Source: Bdellovibrionaceae bacterium UBA2339 (GTDB taxonomy: Bacteria; Bdellovibrionota; Bdellovibrionia; Bdellovibrionales; JAMPXM01). From it: DNA of 27,666 nt. The stretch lies in assembly GCA_002344785.1 (NCBI GenBank), contig DDUL01000010.1, positions 11,595 through 39,260 of the forward strand, given 5' to 3'. The notes beneath the pieces were generated by a model that had not been told where the DNA came from, searched no databases, and worked only from the letters and a program-made list of their open reading frames with translations. Of the stretch, positions 17,193 through 24,227 are shown piece by piece. Made by a program: the position numbers and the translations under genes. Each line of letters begins with the position of its first letter. The first letter of the stretch is position 1.

Positions 17193-17834
17193 TCAAAAGC
17201 GATACGACATGTGCACCATCGGTAGCATGAAGGTGCGCGCGTAAGCGATGGTGTCCAAGGTCGTGCCGGTCACACGCTCATTGAAATTCGATGTGTGGTA
17301 CACCAAATACATTCCAAGGCGGAAATTCTCACTCAGTGGCGCGCCATAGCCAAAGTCAGCTTTATAGCCACTGCCGCGCCACTTTTGCTCAGCTCCGCCT
17401 CCGAGTGCTTTGAACGTCGCATTGCCGATCAAAAAATAAGTCGCGTGAATCGACCACGTCCGATCTTTCGTGAAGTACCACTTAAACTGCGGACCCATTT
17501 CCGTTGAAGCATATGTCTCCGGAGTGCCCGCGCCGCTCGAAGTCGCCCGCGTCGAGTAGGCCCAGCCCACTTGGAACTCGCCCTTTTTATCCACATCATA
17601 GCCGATCGCAAAATCCATGAGCGTCGAAGTGTTGGTCCCCGTCGTGTCGACCTTCGTGGAATCATTCAGATACAAAAAATTGAAATCCACGAACAAAGCG
17701 GCCGAGGCCACAGGCGCCCAACTCATCGCCAACCACATGAGCGCGCTCAGGATAATGCCTTGCCGACCCGAGCCGAGGCTCACGAGCTCCAATCGCGACG
17801 CTTGCATGACGAAACTGTAGGTTCGGTTTTTCAT
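17193..17834 (-). CDS. Outer-membrane beta-barrel protein
   Basis: The 213-residue product has a signal peptide (GIILSALMWLAMSWAPVASA) after a rather long basic N-region. The mature part alternates hydrophobic and polar residues in amphipathic strands (FVDFNFLYLND, FQVGWAYSTRA, FKWYFTKDRTWSIHATYFLIG, KADFGYG, FRLGMYLVYHTS, FMLPMVHMSYRF). It ends in Phe after a tyrosine, the C-terminal signature recognised by the BAM complex. The size fits an eight-stranded barrel such as the OmpW/OmpX-like groups, but I cannot assign a family. ATG 17834 is used; a GTG one codon earlier is possible. Its role (small-molecule passage, adhesion or structure) is not evident. Confidence 0.85.
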   Translation of the reverse strand: MKNRTYSFVMQASRLELVSLGSGRQGIILSALMWLAMSWAPVASAALFVDFNFLYLNDSTKVDTTGTNTSTLMDFAIGYDVDKKGEFQVGWAYSTRATSSGAGTPETYASTEMGPQFKWYFTKDRTWSIHATYFLIGNATFKALGGGAEQKWRGSGYKADFGYGAPLSENFRLGMYLVYHTSNFNERVTGTTLDTIAYARTFMLPMVHMSYRF

Positions 17835-17919
17835 CACTCACTGTATCGGAATGATGCGTCTCAACTTGAACGGGACTGAGGTCGGGACTCGATTCGCATG
17901 GCCCCGTACCTCAATGGCC

Positions 17920-18594
17920 TCAGTACAAAAACAAGTCTCTGACTTCGTGGGTTCGCAAGTAAGGCGAACCGCCCAGCTCGCTGGCGCCGCGTCCGCTCAC
18001 TTCAATCTGCGACAAATCCGCACCTCGACGTCTCAGGTCGCGAAGCAACCAAAGTATGCGCCAGGACTCAGGTCGATAGTGTCCGCTGGTATCACTGATC
18101 CGGCGAACTCGCCCATCCAAAAACGCCACCATGCCGGCAAAGCGCACCGAGGCTCCCGCCAATAAACTCGAATGGTGGTAGCGGCCTCGTTCTTCAAACG
18201 GCAGCACAAACCAGCGGTTCTTCGCATCGACGACTAAGAGTGACTCATCAAAATTCAAAAACTCTTCATCAAAGCGCGAGTTCATTTTGCGACCCAATGA
18301 GTCCACAAACAATCCCTCCGCACTTAAGCGCACTCGATACGCTTCGCGCTCGCCTTCATTGAAGTAACGAACACGCCAAGGTGTTCGCGTCACGGGATCC
18401 ACATACTCGCCGCGCTCCTCACCTTCGTACTCTGAGCGACGAGGCAAAAGCGGCGGCGTCTGCGAATGCACATGTGGGGCAAAGATCACTTCGCAGCGGG
18501 GTTTTGCGTGCGCCGTCTCCACAAGACAACAGCTCAGCAATAAAATCCAAAGGCCGACACACCGGCTGTTCAACGTTCCCGAAGATTTGCTCAC
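17920..18594 (-). CDS. Small secreted protein with HSSLLAG...ISDTSGHYRPE motif
   Basis: The 224-residue product begins at a GTG and has a clear signal peptide (LWILLLSCCLVETAHA). Residues 135-180 contain YHHSSLLAGASVRFAG, then FLDGRVRRISDTSGHYRPE. I recall the pattern H-S-S-x-L-A-G ... D-G-x-(I/V)-x-x-I-S-x-x-S-G-H-Y-x-P from many uncharacterised bacterial proteins, some of them effector or toxin-like, but know no biochemical function for it. The conserved His, Ser and Tyr residues may form a binding or catalytic site. GAGG lies about 11 nt before the start, and a TTG further in is an alternative. A structured intergenic region lies immediately upstream. Confidence 0.78.
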   Translation of the reverse strand: MSKSSGTLNSRCVGLWILLLSCCLVETAHAKPRCEVIFAPHVHSQTPPLLPRRSEYEGEERGEYVDPVTRTPWRVRYFNEGEREAYRVRLSAEGLFVDSLGRKMNSRFDEEFLNFDESLLVVDAKNRWFVLPFEERGRYHHSSLLAGASVRFAGMVAFLDGRVRRISDTSGHYRPESWRILWLLRDLRRRGADLSQIEVSGRGASELGGSPYLRTHEVRDLFLY

Positions 18595-18852
18595 GCTCTA
18601 CGACCTCAGCGTCCAAGATCTCTGATTCAAGTTTTAGCGAACACCGGGAACCACCCTCGATGCCGATACTCTCCATGAGAGTTTCTTGAATCAGGCGAAG
18701 CAAGTTTGGTGCAAGCCCATGGCCGCAGACGAAGGCCCACGACGTGGCATCCACTGCGGGCTCAGACGATTTCCCCTAGGGAAAGAGCCAAAAAACGTTC
18801 CTCAATTTCATAGGAATTTCGCGGTTCCAAACTGCAACCGCGCAACGTCGGA
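18595..18852. repeat. Intergenic inverted repeat with nested hairpin
   Basis: CTGATTCAAG (18622-18631) and CTTGAATCAG (18685-18694) are a perfect 10-bp inverted repeat. Between them ACTCTC (18668-18673) and GAGAGT (18677-18682) form a second hairpin with loop CAT. The set could fold as a 73-nt structured leader ahead of the minus-strand gene at 18594. The remaining ~150 bp toward 18852 shows no feature I can name. Confidence 0.4.
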
Positions 18853-20334
18853 TCAGCGAAGCTCCATGGCCGAGGACAAGCCGCCCACCGACAAATCCAA
18901 GCCTTGCGTGAGGTACTGAAGTACATCGCGCGCGGTGTACTCGAGGCTCCCTGGGCGCAGGATTCGACCGACAAGATTCAAGTCATCGCCAGCCGTTAAC
19001 AACGGCAACTCAGCTTCGCCCCATGACTGCACCTGCGCCATGCCGATGTCGGCCATCAGCGCGTTGCAAAGACACTTCTTTCCGGCTGTGTCCTCGGCAA
19101 CTCCCGACTTCTTCACCCAATCTTCGACGGGCTCAGCCGGGCATCGATAACCGATTCGCCCGCTGGCCGCATCCTGATAGGCATGTCGCAAATAACCTAA
19201 GTCACAAATTCGCCGACGTTGAAGATACACAGACTGATCGGCCACAGTGCCCGTCAAGCGCACGGCTTTAAAGGGGAAGCCTGTCGGTGAAGAGTGAGGA
19301 TCCGTGTACACCCAACCGTTGTCAGGACGCTCGCCGGCCGCGATTCTCGCTAAGACCTCGCGCCGAAGCTCAGGCTTCAGTCCCGACTCTTCCGCGAATG
19401 CGAACAAAGTCCCAACTTGAATGCCCGAGCCCCCTGCGGCCAAAACCTCTCGCAACACTTCAGGTGTCGCCTTCGAACCCGCCATGTAAAACGGCAAGCC
19501 CAACGCGGCCATATCCGCCATATCCACTTCGTCGCGCTCACCGTAAATCGGCTCGCCCAATTCGTTGAGTTTCATCGGGCCGCGAGGTGGCGCATTGTGC
19601 CCACCCGCTAGCGGACCTTCGACGATGAAGCCATCCACACGGCCCGTCGCCTTCTTCATCAAACTTTGCGCGAGCACGGCCGAGGACACGATCGGGAAAA
19701 AGAGCGGTCGCTTTAGAGCTGGGAGCTGCATTCCTCCCATCACACGCACAGGATCGAACTTCGTGACGACTTCTTCGCTCGCACCCACCACGGGGATCTT
19801 GAGACTCGCCACCTTGTGCTCAGCCATCAAGTCCAAGGCTCCGGGAATCTCGCGAGGAATACCGGCACCCATCAGCACGTAGTCGACATCCGCGAGCATC
19901 GCGCCGTAGAGACAAGCGAGGTTCGGTAACTGAATCTTCTCCAGCAAATTGACGCCGACGAGCCCTGCATGCCCCTGCTTAGCGAGCCAAACTTCCGCAA
20001 ACGAGGCCGCCACCGTCAGCTGCAATAGCGGCAGTGGTGATTCAATGGCGAACATCGGCGAGCGCTTATAGCCTTGGCCAGGCGCTCGACCCGCTTCAAG
20101 AAAGTAAGTCTCAAGAATCTTCTGCGCGATTGCGGGAGAGGGAAAAGCCGCCAAGGCCTTTCGCATCCATCCACCCGGATCACCGTCCTGCAGTCGCCGG
20201 ACAAGTACGGAATTGATCGCCGTGGCCGAGACAACTCCCAAGTGACCAAGACGAGAAACAGTTCGGGCCAATCGCCAGTCGGAGACCGCGATACCCATTC
20301 CACCCTGAATGACGACCGGATGCGTTTTCTGCAT
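18853..20334 (-). CDS. Nitronate monooxygenase / 2-nitropropane dioxygenase-type flavoprotein
   Basis: The 493-residue product is an FMN-dependent TIM-barrel enzyme of the NMO/enoyl-reductase-like superfamily. Landmarks include the N-terminal PVVIQGGMGIAVSDWRLA, HLGVVSATAIN, the substrate/FMN-binding VEGPLAGGHNAPP with its conserved His, AGSKATPEVLREVLAAGGSG and QVGTLFAFAEESG. A C-terminal extension (from about 370) holds KKCLCNALMADIGMAQ, a cysteine pair found in the longer subgroup of the family; the extension makes it about 130 residues longer than classic NMO. It may oxidise nitronates or act as a flavin reductase on unsaturated acyl or keto substrates. ATG 20334 is chosen by homology of the first strand; its ribosome-binding site is poor, while a strong GGGGAGG lies about 50 nt upstream, so a non-ATG upstream start is possible. 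Confidence 0.88.
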   Translation of the reverse strand: MQKTHPVVIQGGMGIAVSDWRLARTVSRLGHLGVVSATAINSVLVRRLQDGDPGGWMRKALAAFPSPAIAQKILETYFLEAGRAPGQGYKRSPMFAIESPLPLLQLTVAASFAEVWLAKQGHAGLVGVNLLEKIQLPNLACLYGAMLADVDYVLMGAGIPREIPGALDLMAEHKVASLKIPVVGASEEVVTKFDPVRVMGGMQLPALKRPLFFPIVSSAVLAQSLMKKATGRVDGFIVEGPLAGGHNAPPRGPMKLNELGEPIYGERDEVDMADMAALGLPFYMAGSKATPEVLREVLAAGGSGIQVGTLFAFAEESGLKPELRREVLARIAAGERPDNGWVYTDPHSSPTGFPFKAVRLTGTVADQSVYLQRRRICDLGYLRHAYQDAASGRIGYRCPAEPVEDWVKKSGVAEDTAGKKCLCNALMADIGMAQVQSWGEAELPLLTAGDDLNLVGRILRPGSLEYTARDVLQYLTQGLDLSVGGLSSAMELR

Positions 20335-20393
20335 GTTCAGTAGTTTTTGCTGGGATTTGCGGACTGAGTCAATGCCGCAATCGGACCTCCCCA

Positions 20394-20567
20394 AGCTGGC
20401 TCACTTGCCTGGTCGTGGCCGAAAACACCAGGGATTGCGACGACCTACATGCAAAACTGAATTAACGCATGCCTCACTCATGCTCAGGTCCATTCGGGAA
20501 GCCCCTCCGACGAGGCCACGACCACAAAATCCCGACTTCGAAGCACGACCACGCAAGTGAGCCAGCT
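20394..20567. repeat. 174-bp element bounded by 24-nt inverted repeats
   Basis: AGCTGGCTCACTTGC (20394-20408) is the exact reverse complement of 20553-20567. After one mismatch the pairing continues for 8 more bases (20410-20417 with 20544-20551). Inside, GGGATT (20431-20436) can pair with AATCCC (20528-20533). A competing pairing joins GGTCGTGGCC (20411-20420) with GGCCACGACC (20514-20523). It could be a MITE-like element or the gene of a structured RNA. No target-site duplication is obvious. Confidence 0.6.
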
Positions 20568-20588
20568 AAAAAATGCTCCCCCAAACCC

Positions 20589-20629
20589 CGACATGTCCCA
20601 CCTCCCCCTCCGCGTCAGCTCGACATGTC
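20589..20629. promoter_or_regulatory. Pair of CGACATGTC palindromes, candidate operator
   Basis: CGACATGTC occurs at 20589-20597 and again at 20621-20629, each containing the 8-bp palindrome GACATGTC. The 32-bp spacing is close to three helical turns, placing both on one DNA face. They lie 163-203 bp before the highly expressed small-protein gene. A shorter GACATGT is at 21274-21280 before the regulator. Confidence 0.4.
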
Positions 20630-20791
20630 TCAGAAGACCACGCCGCCGGCTTGCTGATCCTCGACATCCGCGAGCGTCCGGGTGAAACGGCCTCCGCACG
20701 CCAACAACAACTCGAGCTTTGGCCAACGGGTCGCTTCAACAGCGGCTTCTGCGACTGAGGACTCGAAATAAACAAACTCGTAGGGGGTTTT

Positions 20792-21103
20792 ATGAAGAAG
20801 CTTTTACTCGCAGCAGTTTTGGGTACTTCGATGAACGCATTCGCAGCACAGTACGTGACTGTGGAAGTTTGCAACGGCGGAGAGTCTGGCCAAGAGTGCC
20901 GCATGGTGACTTACCGCGTGCGCGAAGCAAGCGCTCCGGTTGTTGAGGCTTGCACTGTCGCTCACGGCGAAGCTGGCACAAAGCCCTGCCCGACTGTGAC
21001 TGGCGTTCCCGGCTGGCTGAAGCGCTTGAACGAAGCTTTCGCAAAAGCAGGCTTCAAAGCTCCGGAAACTACTGAAGCTGAAATGAACGGCGGACCGAAC
21101 TGA
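20792..21103 (+). CDS. Small secreted four-cysteine protein A (paralog of 22153-22461)
   Basis: The 103-residue precursor has a textbook signal peptide (MKKLLLAAVLGTSMNAFA, cleaved near residue 19). The mature ~85-residue protein has four cysteines (VEVC, QECR, EACT, KPCP), all conserved in the paralog 1 kb downstream, and a shared C-terminal GVP-x-WLKRLN-x-AF motif. Over the common 62 residues about 41 are identical. I do not know the family. Expression should be very strong: AGGGGG precedes the ATG, all 15 alanine codons are GCA or GCT, 8 of 9 threonine codons are ACT, and a strong terminator follows. Neighbouring genes mainly use GCC/GCG and ACC/ACG. It may be a structural, surface or signalling protein controlled by the adjacent regulator. 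Confidence 0.88.
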   Translation: MKKLLLAAVLGTSMNAFAAQYVTVEVCNGGESGQECRMVTYRVREASAPVVEACTVAHGEAGTKPCPTVTGVPGWLKRLNEAFAKAGFKAPETTEAEMNGGPN

Positions 21104-21145
21104 TTTTTTGAGCTTTCCTCCCGAAAGACAAGAAATGTGACCCTC

Positions 21146-21182
21146 AAACGGGCAGCCCCCTAAAGGCTGTCCGTTTGTTTTT
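21146..21182 (+). terminator. Strong rho-independent terminator after small protein A
   Basis: A 12-bp stem (21146-21157 with 21165-21176, including one G-T pair) closes a 7-nt loop and is followed by GTTTTT at 21177-21182. It lies 43 nt after the stop codon and separates this gene from the regulator. Confidence 0.9.
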
Positions 21183-21252
21183 GGAGCCTTAGGCCTCCAA
21201 GCACCTCTCACGAATTTTCATAGACCCAGGAGACTTTGCAGTCCGAGGCCCC

Positions 21253-21286
21253 AGGGCTCTGAGCCCTCTGCGAGACATGTTAGGAG
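21253..21286 (+). promoter_or_regulatory. Regulator leader: hairpin, GACATGT site and ribosome-binding site
   Basis: AGGGCT (21253-21258) and AGCCCT (21262-21267) form a short hairpin. GACATGT follows at 21274-21280 and directly abuts TAGGAG, whose AGGAG (21282-21286) is 9 nt before the ATG at 21296. A protein bound at GACATGT could block the promoter or ribosome-binding region, which would fit autoregulation; this is inference. Confidence 0.4.
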
Positions 21287-21295
21287 TTCGACAAC

Positions 21296-22156
21296 ATGAA
21301 CGAGTGGCAAGAGCTCAGGTCGTCTCTTGAAACTCCAAAGCGATCCGTGAACCATCGTGCGCGAACCCGCCGTTCGCCGACACTCATGGCGCAGGTCGCG
21401 GCGGATCTCACTGTCTATCTGACAGCGGGCAAAGAGTCCGATCGACATTCTAGTGCAACGCAAACTTCGCGACGCCTCAATTTCATGGCGCGAAAGACCG
21501 GCTTGCACGTCAAGACTCTGCAGCGAATTCTGCAACAGCAGACTTCACCGACAGCCGTGACCCTTCTCAAAATTTACCGACATCTCACTGGGATAAACGA
21601 TGATCGCGAACTCTTGGCGCGTGTTCCTGATGTCGTACGCGATTTCCTCAAAGCCCAGCATCCAAGCCTCATGGTGGAGTCGCCTCGCTCTTTGCGTGAG
21701 GATCTAGCCGAAAAACTCATCGCCAACCCGATCGCCCTGGAGATTTATCTTTGGTGCGGCACGGGTCCCGTCAAACGCTCCAGCCTTCGCGCGCGATTTG
21801 GAGCCTACGGGCTGCAAGTTGTGGACGAACTGATTCGCGATCGCGTGTTGATGGCCGTCACGGCGCATGAAGTGGCCTGGGGTGAAATCGAAATCAGTCC
21901 AACGCTTGAGCTCTTGCATCGCGCGGGACTGCGGCTTGCGGAACAACATGCGCGCCCGCAGCTCGGCTATGAAACCAGTCACAATCACCTTGGTTTTTTC
22001 ATCGAGGCCCTCACACCCGAGGCCTATCAAGCTTGGCTCAAAATTGACGCCGAAGCCTTCCGCCAGAAAGTTGAACTTGCACAAAAACCGGAAAGTCGCG
22101 GCTCGATCCGCGCCTTCACTTACTCAGTCATCGACCAGATCTCGGAGACGCCATGA
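21296..22156 (+). CDS. Helix-turn-helix transcriptional regulator flanked by paralogous secreted proteins
   Basis: The 286-residue protein has a helix-turn-helix region around residues 60-100 (LNFMARKTGLHVKTLQRILQ, TSPTAVTLLKIYRHLTG), resembling lambda-repressor/XRE-type DNA-binding domains. The rest (about 110-286) is not a domain I can name. It contains a predicted winged-helix-like stretch (ALEIYLWCGTGPVKRSSL, GLQVVDELIRDRVLMAV) and a helical end. The general plan recalls the TIGR02147-like regulators common in Bdellovibrio and Fibrobacter relatives, but the match is not secure. AGGAG is 9 nt before the start. Its stop overlaps the start of secreted protein B (ATGA), so the two are translationally coupled. 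It may control both paralogs. Confidence 0.82.
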   Translation: MNEWQELRSSLETPKRSVNHRARTRRSPTLMAQVAADLTVYLTAGKESDRHSSATQTSRRLNFMARKTGLHVKTLQRILQQQTSPTAVTLLKIYRHLTGINDDRELLARVPDVVRDFLKAQHPSLMVESPRSLREDLAEKLIANPIALEIYLWCGTGPVKRSSLRARFGAYGLQVVDELIRDRVLMAVTAHEVAWGEIEISPTLELLHRAGLRLAEQHARPQLGYETSHNHLGFFIEALTPEAYQAWLKIDAEAFRQKVELAQKPESRGSIRAFTYSVIDQISETP

Positions 22157-22461
22157 AGTCCATTCGCCTCATCACATTCATTTTCTGCATTGGTTTCTTG
22201 TCTCAGACCGCAGCGGCAGGCTGGGGCGGATCAGGCGGCGGGCCGAAGCCTGAAACACGTCGATTGGTGACGGTGGAGGTCTGCGATTCAGGTGAGTCAG
22301 GCACGGAGTGCCGCACAGTTCGCTACGAACTTCGGCCTGCATCGGCGGCCGTGCCTGAGATCTGCTGGACCACACATGGCGAGGCAGCCGTGGTGCCATG
22401 TCCAAAAACCACTGGCGTGCCACTATGGCTGAAGCGTCTTAATCAAGCCTTCACCAATTGA
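22153..22461 (+). CDS. Small secreted four-cysteine protein B (paralog of 20792-21103)
   Basis: The 102-residue precursor has a signal peptide (LITFIFCIGFLSQTAAA) and then a Gly-rich linker (GWGGSGGG) absent from protein A. The core aligns without gaps to protein A over 62 residues (about 41 identities) with the four cysteines VEVC, TECR, EICW and VPCP and the terminal GVP-x-WLKRLN-x-AF. Unlike A, its codons are ordinary for the region (GCG and GCC present), so it is probably expressed at a lower level. It starts within the regulator stop codon, so it is made together with the regulator. A pairing of one abundant and one regulator-linked homolog suggests division of labour, such as product and modulator. 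Function unknown. Confidence 0.88.
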   Translation: MKSIRLITFIFCIGFLSQTAAAGWGGSGGGPKPETRRLVTVEVCDSGESGTECRTVRYELRPASAAVPEICWTTHGEAAVVPCPKTTGVPLWLKRLNQAFTN

Positions 22462-22464
22462 CGA

Positions 22465-22486
22465 CGAGCCTCCCGTTCGAGGCTCG
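22465..22486 (+). terminator. Hairpin after secreted protein B
   Basis: CGAGCCTC (22465-22472) and GAGGCTCG (22479-22486) pair perfectly around a 6-nt loop, 3 nt after the stop codon. The following CTCTTGG is a poor U-run, so termination may be partial. Confidence 0.6.
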
Positions 22487-22526
22487 CTCTTGGTCTATGT
22501 TGCCATGACTCTTTTGAGTTCACTCA

Positions 22527-22551
22527 TGACGCCGAAGTGGGTTCGGCGTCA
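22527..22551 (+). other. Perfect 10-bp hairpin just before the methyltransferase start
   Basis: TGACGCCGAA (22527-22536) and TTCGGCGTCA (22542-22551) pair perfectly around GTGGG. The stem ends 9 nt before the ATG at 22561 and no T-run follows. It could shape translation of the methyltransferase or act as an operator. Confidence 0.5.
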
Positions 22552-22560
22552 GAATGAAGC

Positions 22561-23277
22561 ATGCTCGGGCGTATTGGCCAAAAGTTGTTTGTGGCACTTC
22601 GTAACTTGCTCGATGGCGGATTGATCTTCGCGGCCAAACGGCAAATCATTCGCCGCTATCAACCACTTTTTCAAATTTCTAAGTCCACGGAACCAACGGC
22701 GGACCTAGGCGATCGAGCCTGCGCAGATCGCTGGCAAGTCATGGCATCGGGCCTACCAAAATCCAGCTATTCACTTCTTGATGTCGGAAGCCAGCTTGGC
22801 TTCTTCACGCTCTCAGCGGCTCGCGAAAATCCCAGCGGACTCTGCCTCGGCTTGGAACGTGTTTGGACTTATGCCGCCGTCGCCGAAGCTCTAAGAAACC
22901 GCGCGAAGCTCCCCAACGCACAGTTCGCGGGACTCGAACTCAATCCAAAAAGTGTTCGAGGTCTGCCGCAGTTTGATGTGATCATCTGCATGTCCGTCTT
23001 CCACCATTGGGTGCTCGACTGGGGAGCCGAGGCCGCGATCACGCAACTTCGCGAGCTGTTCGCTCGCGGCCGCATTGTGTATTTTGAAACCGGCCAGTGC
23101 GAAGAAGTGGATCAAAACTTCGCCGCGCAGCTTGGCTTTATGAAGCCTGAGAGCGAGCTTTGGATTCGAAGCGAGCTTCTGCGCGCGGGCTTTCAGAAGA
23201 TTACAGTGCTCGGCGACTTCCCCACTCACCTCGGGCCTCACAAACGTCGGCTCTATCGAGCGGAGCGAGAGGCATGA
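22561..23277 (+). CDS. Class I SAM-dependent methyltransferase, first gene of a three-gene operon
   Basis: The 238-residue protein has the Rossmann-type SAM-binding motif LLDVGSQLGFFTLSAA (72-87), an acidic strand end GLCLGLERVWTY, and the post-motif FDVIICMSVFHHWVLDW. It has no membrane segment except a short hydrophobic N-terminus (RNLLDGGLIFAA). The substrate is not evident; FkbM/UbiE-like enzymes share this plan. An in-frame TGA at 22555 fixes the start at or after 22561. The stop overlaps the next gene by 4 nt (ATGA). Together with the downstream kinase and flippase it suggests modification of a sugar or lipid-linked molecule of the envelope. Confidence 0.85.
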   Translation: MLGRIGQKLFVALRNLLDGGLIFAAKRQIIRRYQPLFQISKSTEPTADLGDRACADRWQVMASGLPKSSYSLLDVGSQLGFFTLSAARENPSGLCLGLERVWTYAAVAEALRNRAKLPNAQFAGLELNPKSVRGLPQFDVIICMSVFHHWVLDWGAEAAITQLRELFARGRIVYFETGQCEEVDQNFAAQLGFMKPESELWIRSELLRAGFQKITVLGDFPTHLGPHKRRLYRAEREA

Positions 23278-24227
23278 AGCTTGATCACTTAAAGCTTGAT
23301 CCTGAAACACTCCGGCTCATTCGCCTTGAGCTGCATGCGCACTTCACCCGCGAAGCTTGTGAGCCACTCCGCCTTCGACTTTTTCCCGGCGGCTTCATGA
23401 TCGCGGCGGGACACTGTCCGATCGACAGCATGAAGCTTGCGCAGCGGCGACTTTCCCGTCGCATGCATTTGGCCGTGTGGGCGGATCGGTTTCGACTGCT
23501 GTTTCCAAAACGCGTGGAACTGCCATGGCCTCGAGGCGAAGCGCCACTTCATGCCGCACGAGTCAGTAATGGCACGCTCATGTGCTGGACCGAAGATCAT
23601 TTCATCAAGATTCCTCTCAATGCGGCAGCGGCGACTCGAGTGCGAACTTCGCTCGGGATTTGGCGACGCATGCAGGGCGGGCATTTGGCTGAGTTCTTTC
23701 ACCCTTTGGGCCATGTCGAAGTCGGTGAACGTATTCGTCTGTATTCGCCACGCGGCACGCTCGCGGCCACAGATCGCGACGAACGAAAAGCCTTGGACGA
23801 GTTTTGTGCTGGCTATTTTCAGGCGGCGCTTCCGCATCGCGCCCAACATGGCGATTTGCACATCAACAACATCATTCGCGCAAAGACCGGCCGCCTCGGC
23901 ATCATTGACCTGGATCAGTACACCTTCGACGGCCGCCCGATGGTCGACTTGCTCTCACTGGCCACACACTTTCTGGCGTTTCACGAAAACGAAGGTTACC
24001 CCGCGGCCTTGAGCGAAGTGCTGTCGCAGCCCGATCAAGTTCGCGACAAATTGGCCGCTGCGGGCTGGGTTCATTGTGCCGAGTTTTGGAGGAAAAACTT
24101 CGCCAAAGAAGATCTTCGCGCCTTAATTGAAAATCGTCGGACTTGGATTCAAAAAAATTCTCCTGAGTCGCAGTTCGCGATCCAGGTTGAAGAGGTTCTG
24201 CGCCATGCCGATGAAACGCTATCTTGA
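23274..24227 (+). CDS. Aminoglycoside-phosphotransferase-fold kinase
   Basis: The 317-residue protein has the catalytic loop QHGDLHINNI (Asp194, Asn198/199) and the metal-binding GIIDLDQY (Asp212, Asp214) of the APH/choline-kinase/lipopolysaccharide-kinase fold. A candidate ATP-binding Lys112 lies in HFIKIPLNAAA. The glycine loop is weak. Such kinases phosphorylate small alcohols, sugars or glycolipids; a role in heptose/Kdo or other glycan phosphorylation is possible given neighbours. ATG 23274 overlaps the methyltransferase stop, with GAGAGG ahead. The last 23 nt overlap the flippase gene, so the three are tightly coupled. Confidence 0.85.
   Translation: MKLDHLKLDPETLRLIRLELHAHFTREACEPLRLRLFPGGFMIAAGHCPIDSMKLAQRRLSRRMHLAVWADRFRLLFPKRVELPWPRGEAPLHAARVSNGTLMCWTEDHFIKIPLNAAAATRVRTSLGIWRRMQGGHLAEFFHPLGHVEVGERIRLYSPRGTLAATDRDERKALDEFCAGYFQAALPHRAQHGDLHINNIIRAKTGRLGIIDLDQYTFDGRPMVDLLSLATHFLAFHENEGYPAALSEVLSQPDQVRDKLAAAGWVHCAEFWRKNFAKEDLRALIENRRTWIQKNSPESQFAIQVEEVLRHADETLS

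Larger units (their letters stand above)
20335..20791. other. Gene-free 457-bp regulatory region
   Basis: No credible gene lies between the divergent nitronate monooxygenase and small secreted protein genes. The region holds a 174-bp element with inverted-repeat ends (20394-20567), two CGACATGTC palindromes (20589-20597 and 20621-20629) and the ribosome-binding site of the gene at 20792. Short open frames here have poor composition and no ribosome-binding sites. Confidence 0.7.

Noticed and set aside
18419..18754. 111-codon minus-strand frame overlapping the start of the HSSLLAG-motif gene
   Set aside because: Overlaps the well-supported signal peptide region in another frame and has no ribosome-binding evidence.
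20573..20758. Short + strand frame upstream of small protein A
   Set aside because: No ribosome-binding site, low-complexity Pro/Ser start, and it crosses the candidate operators.
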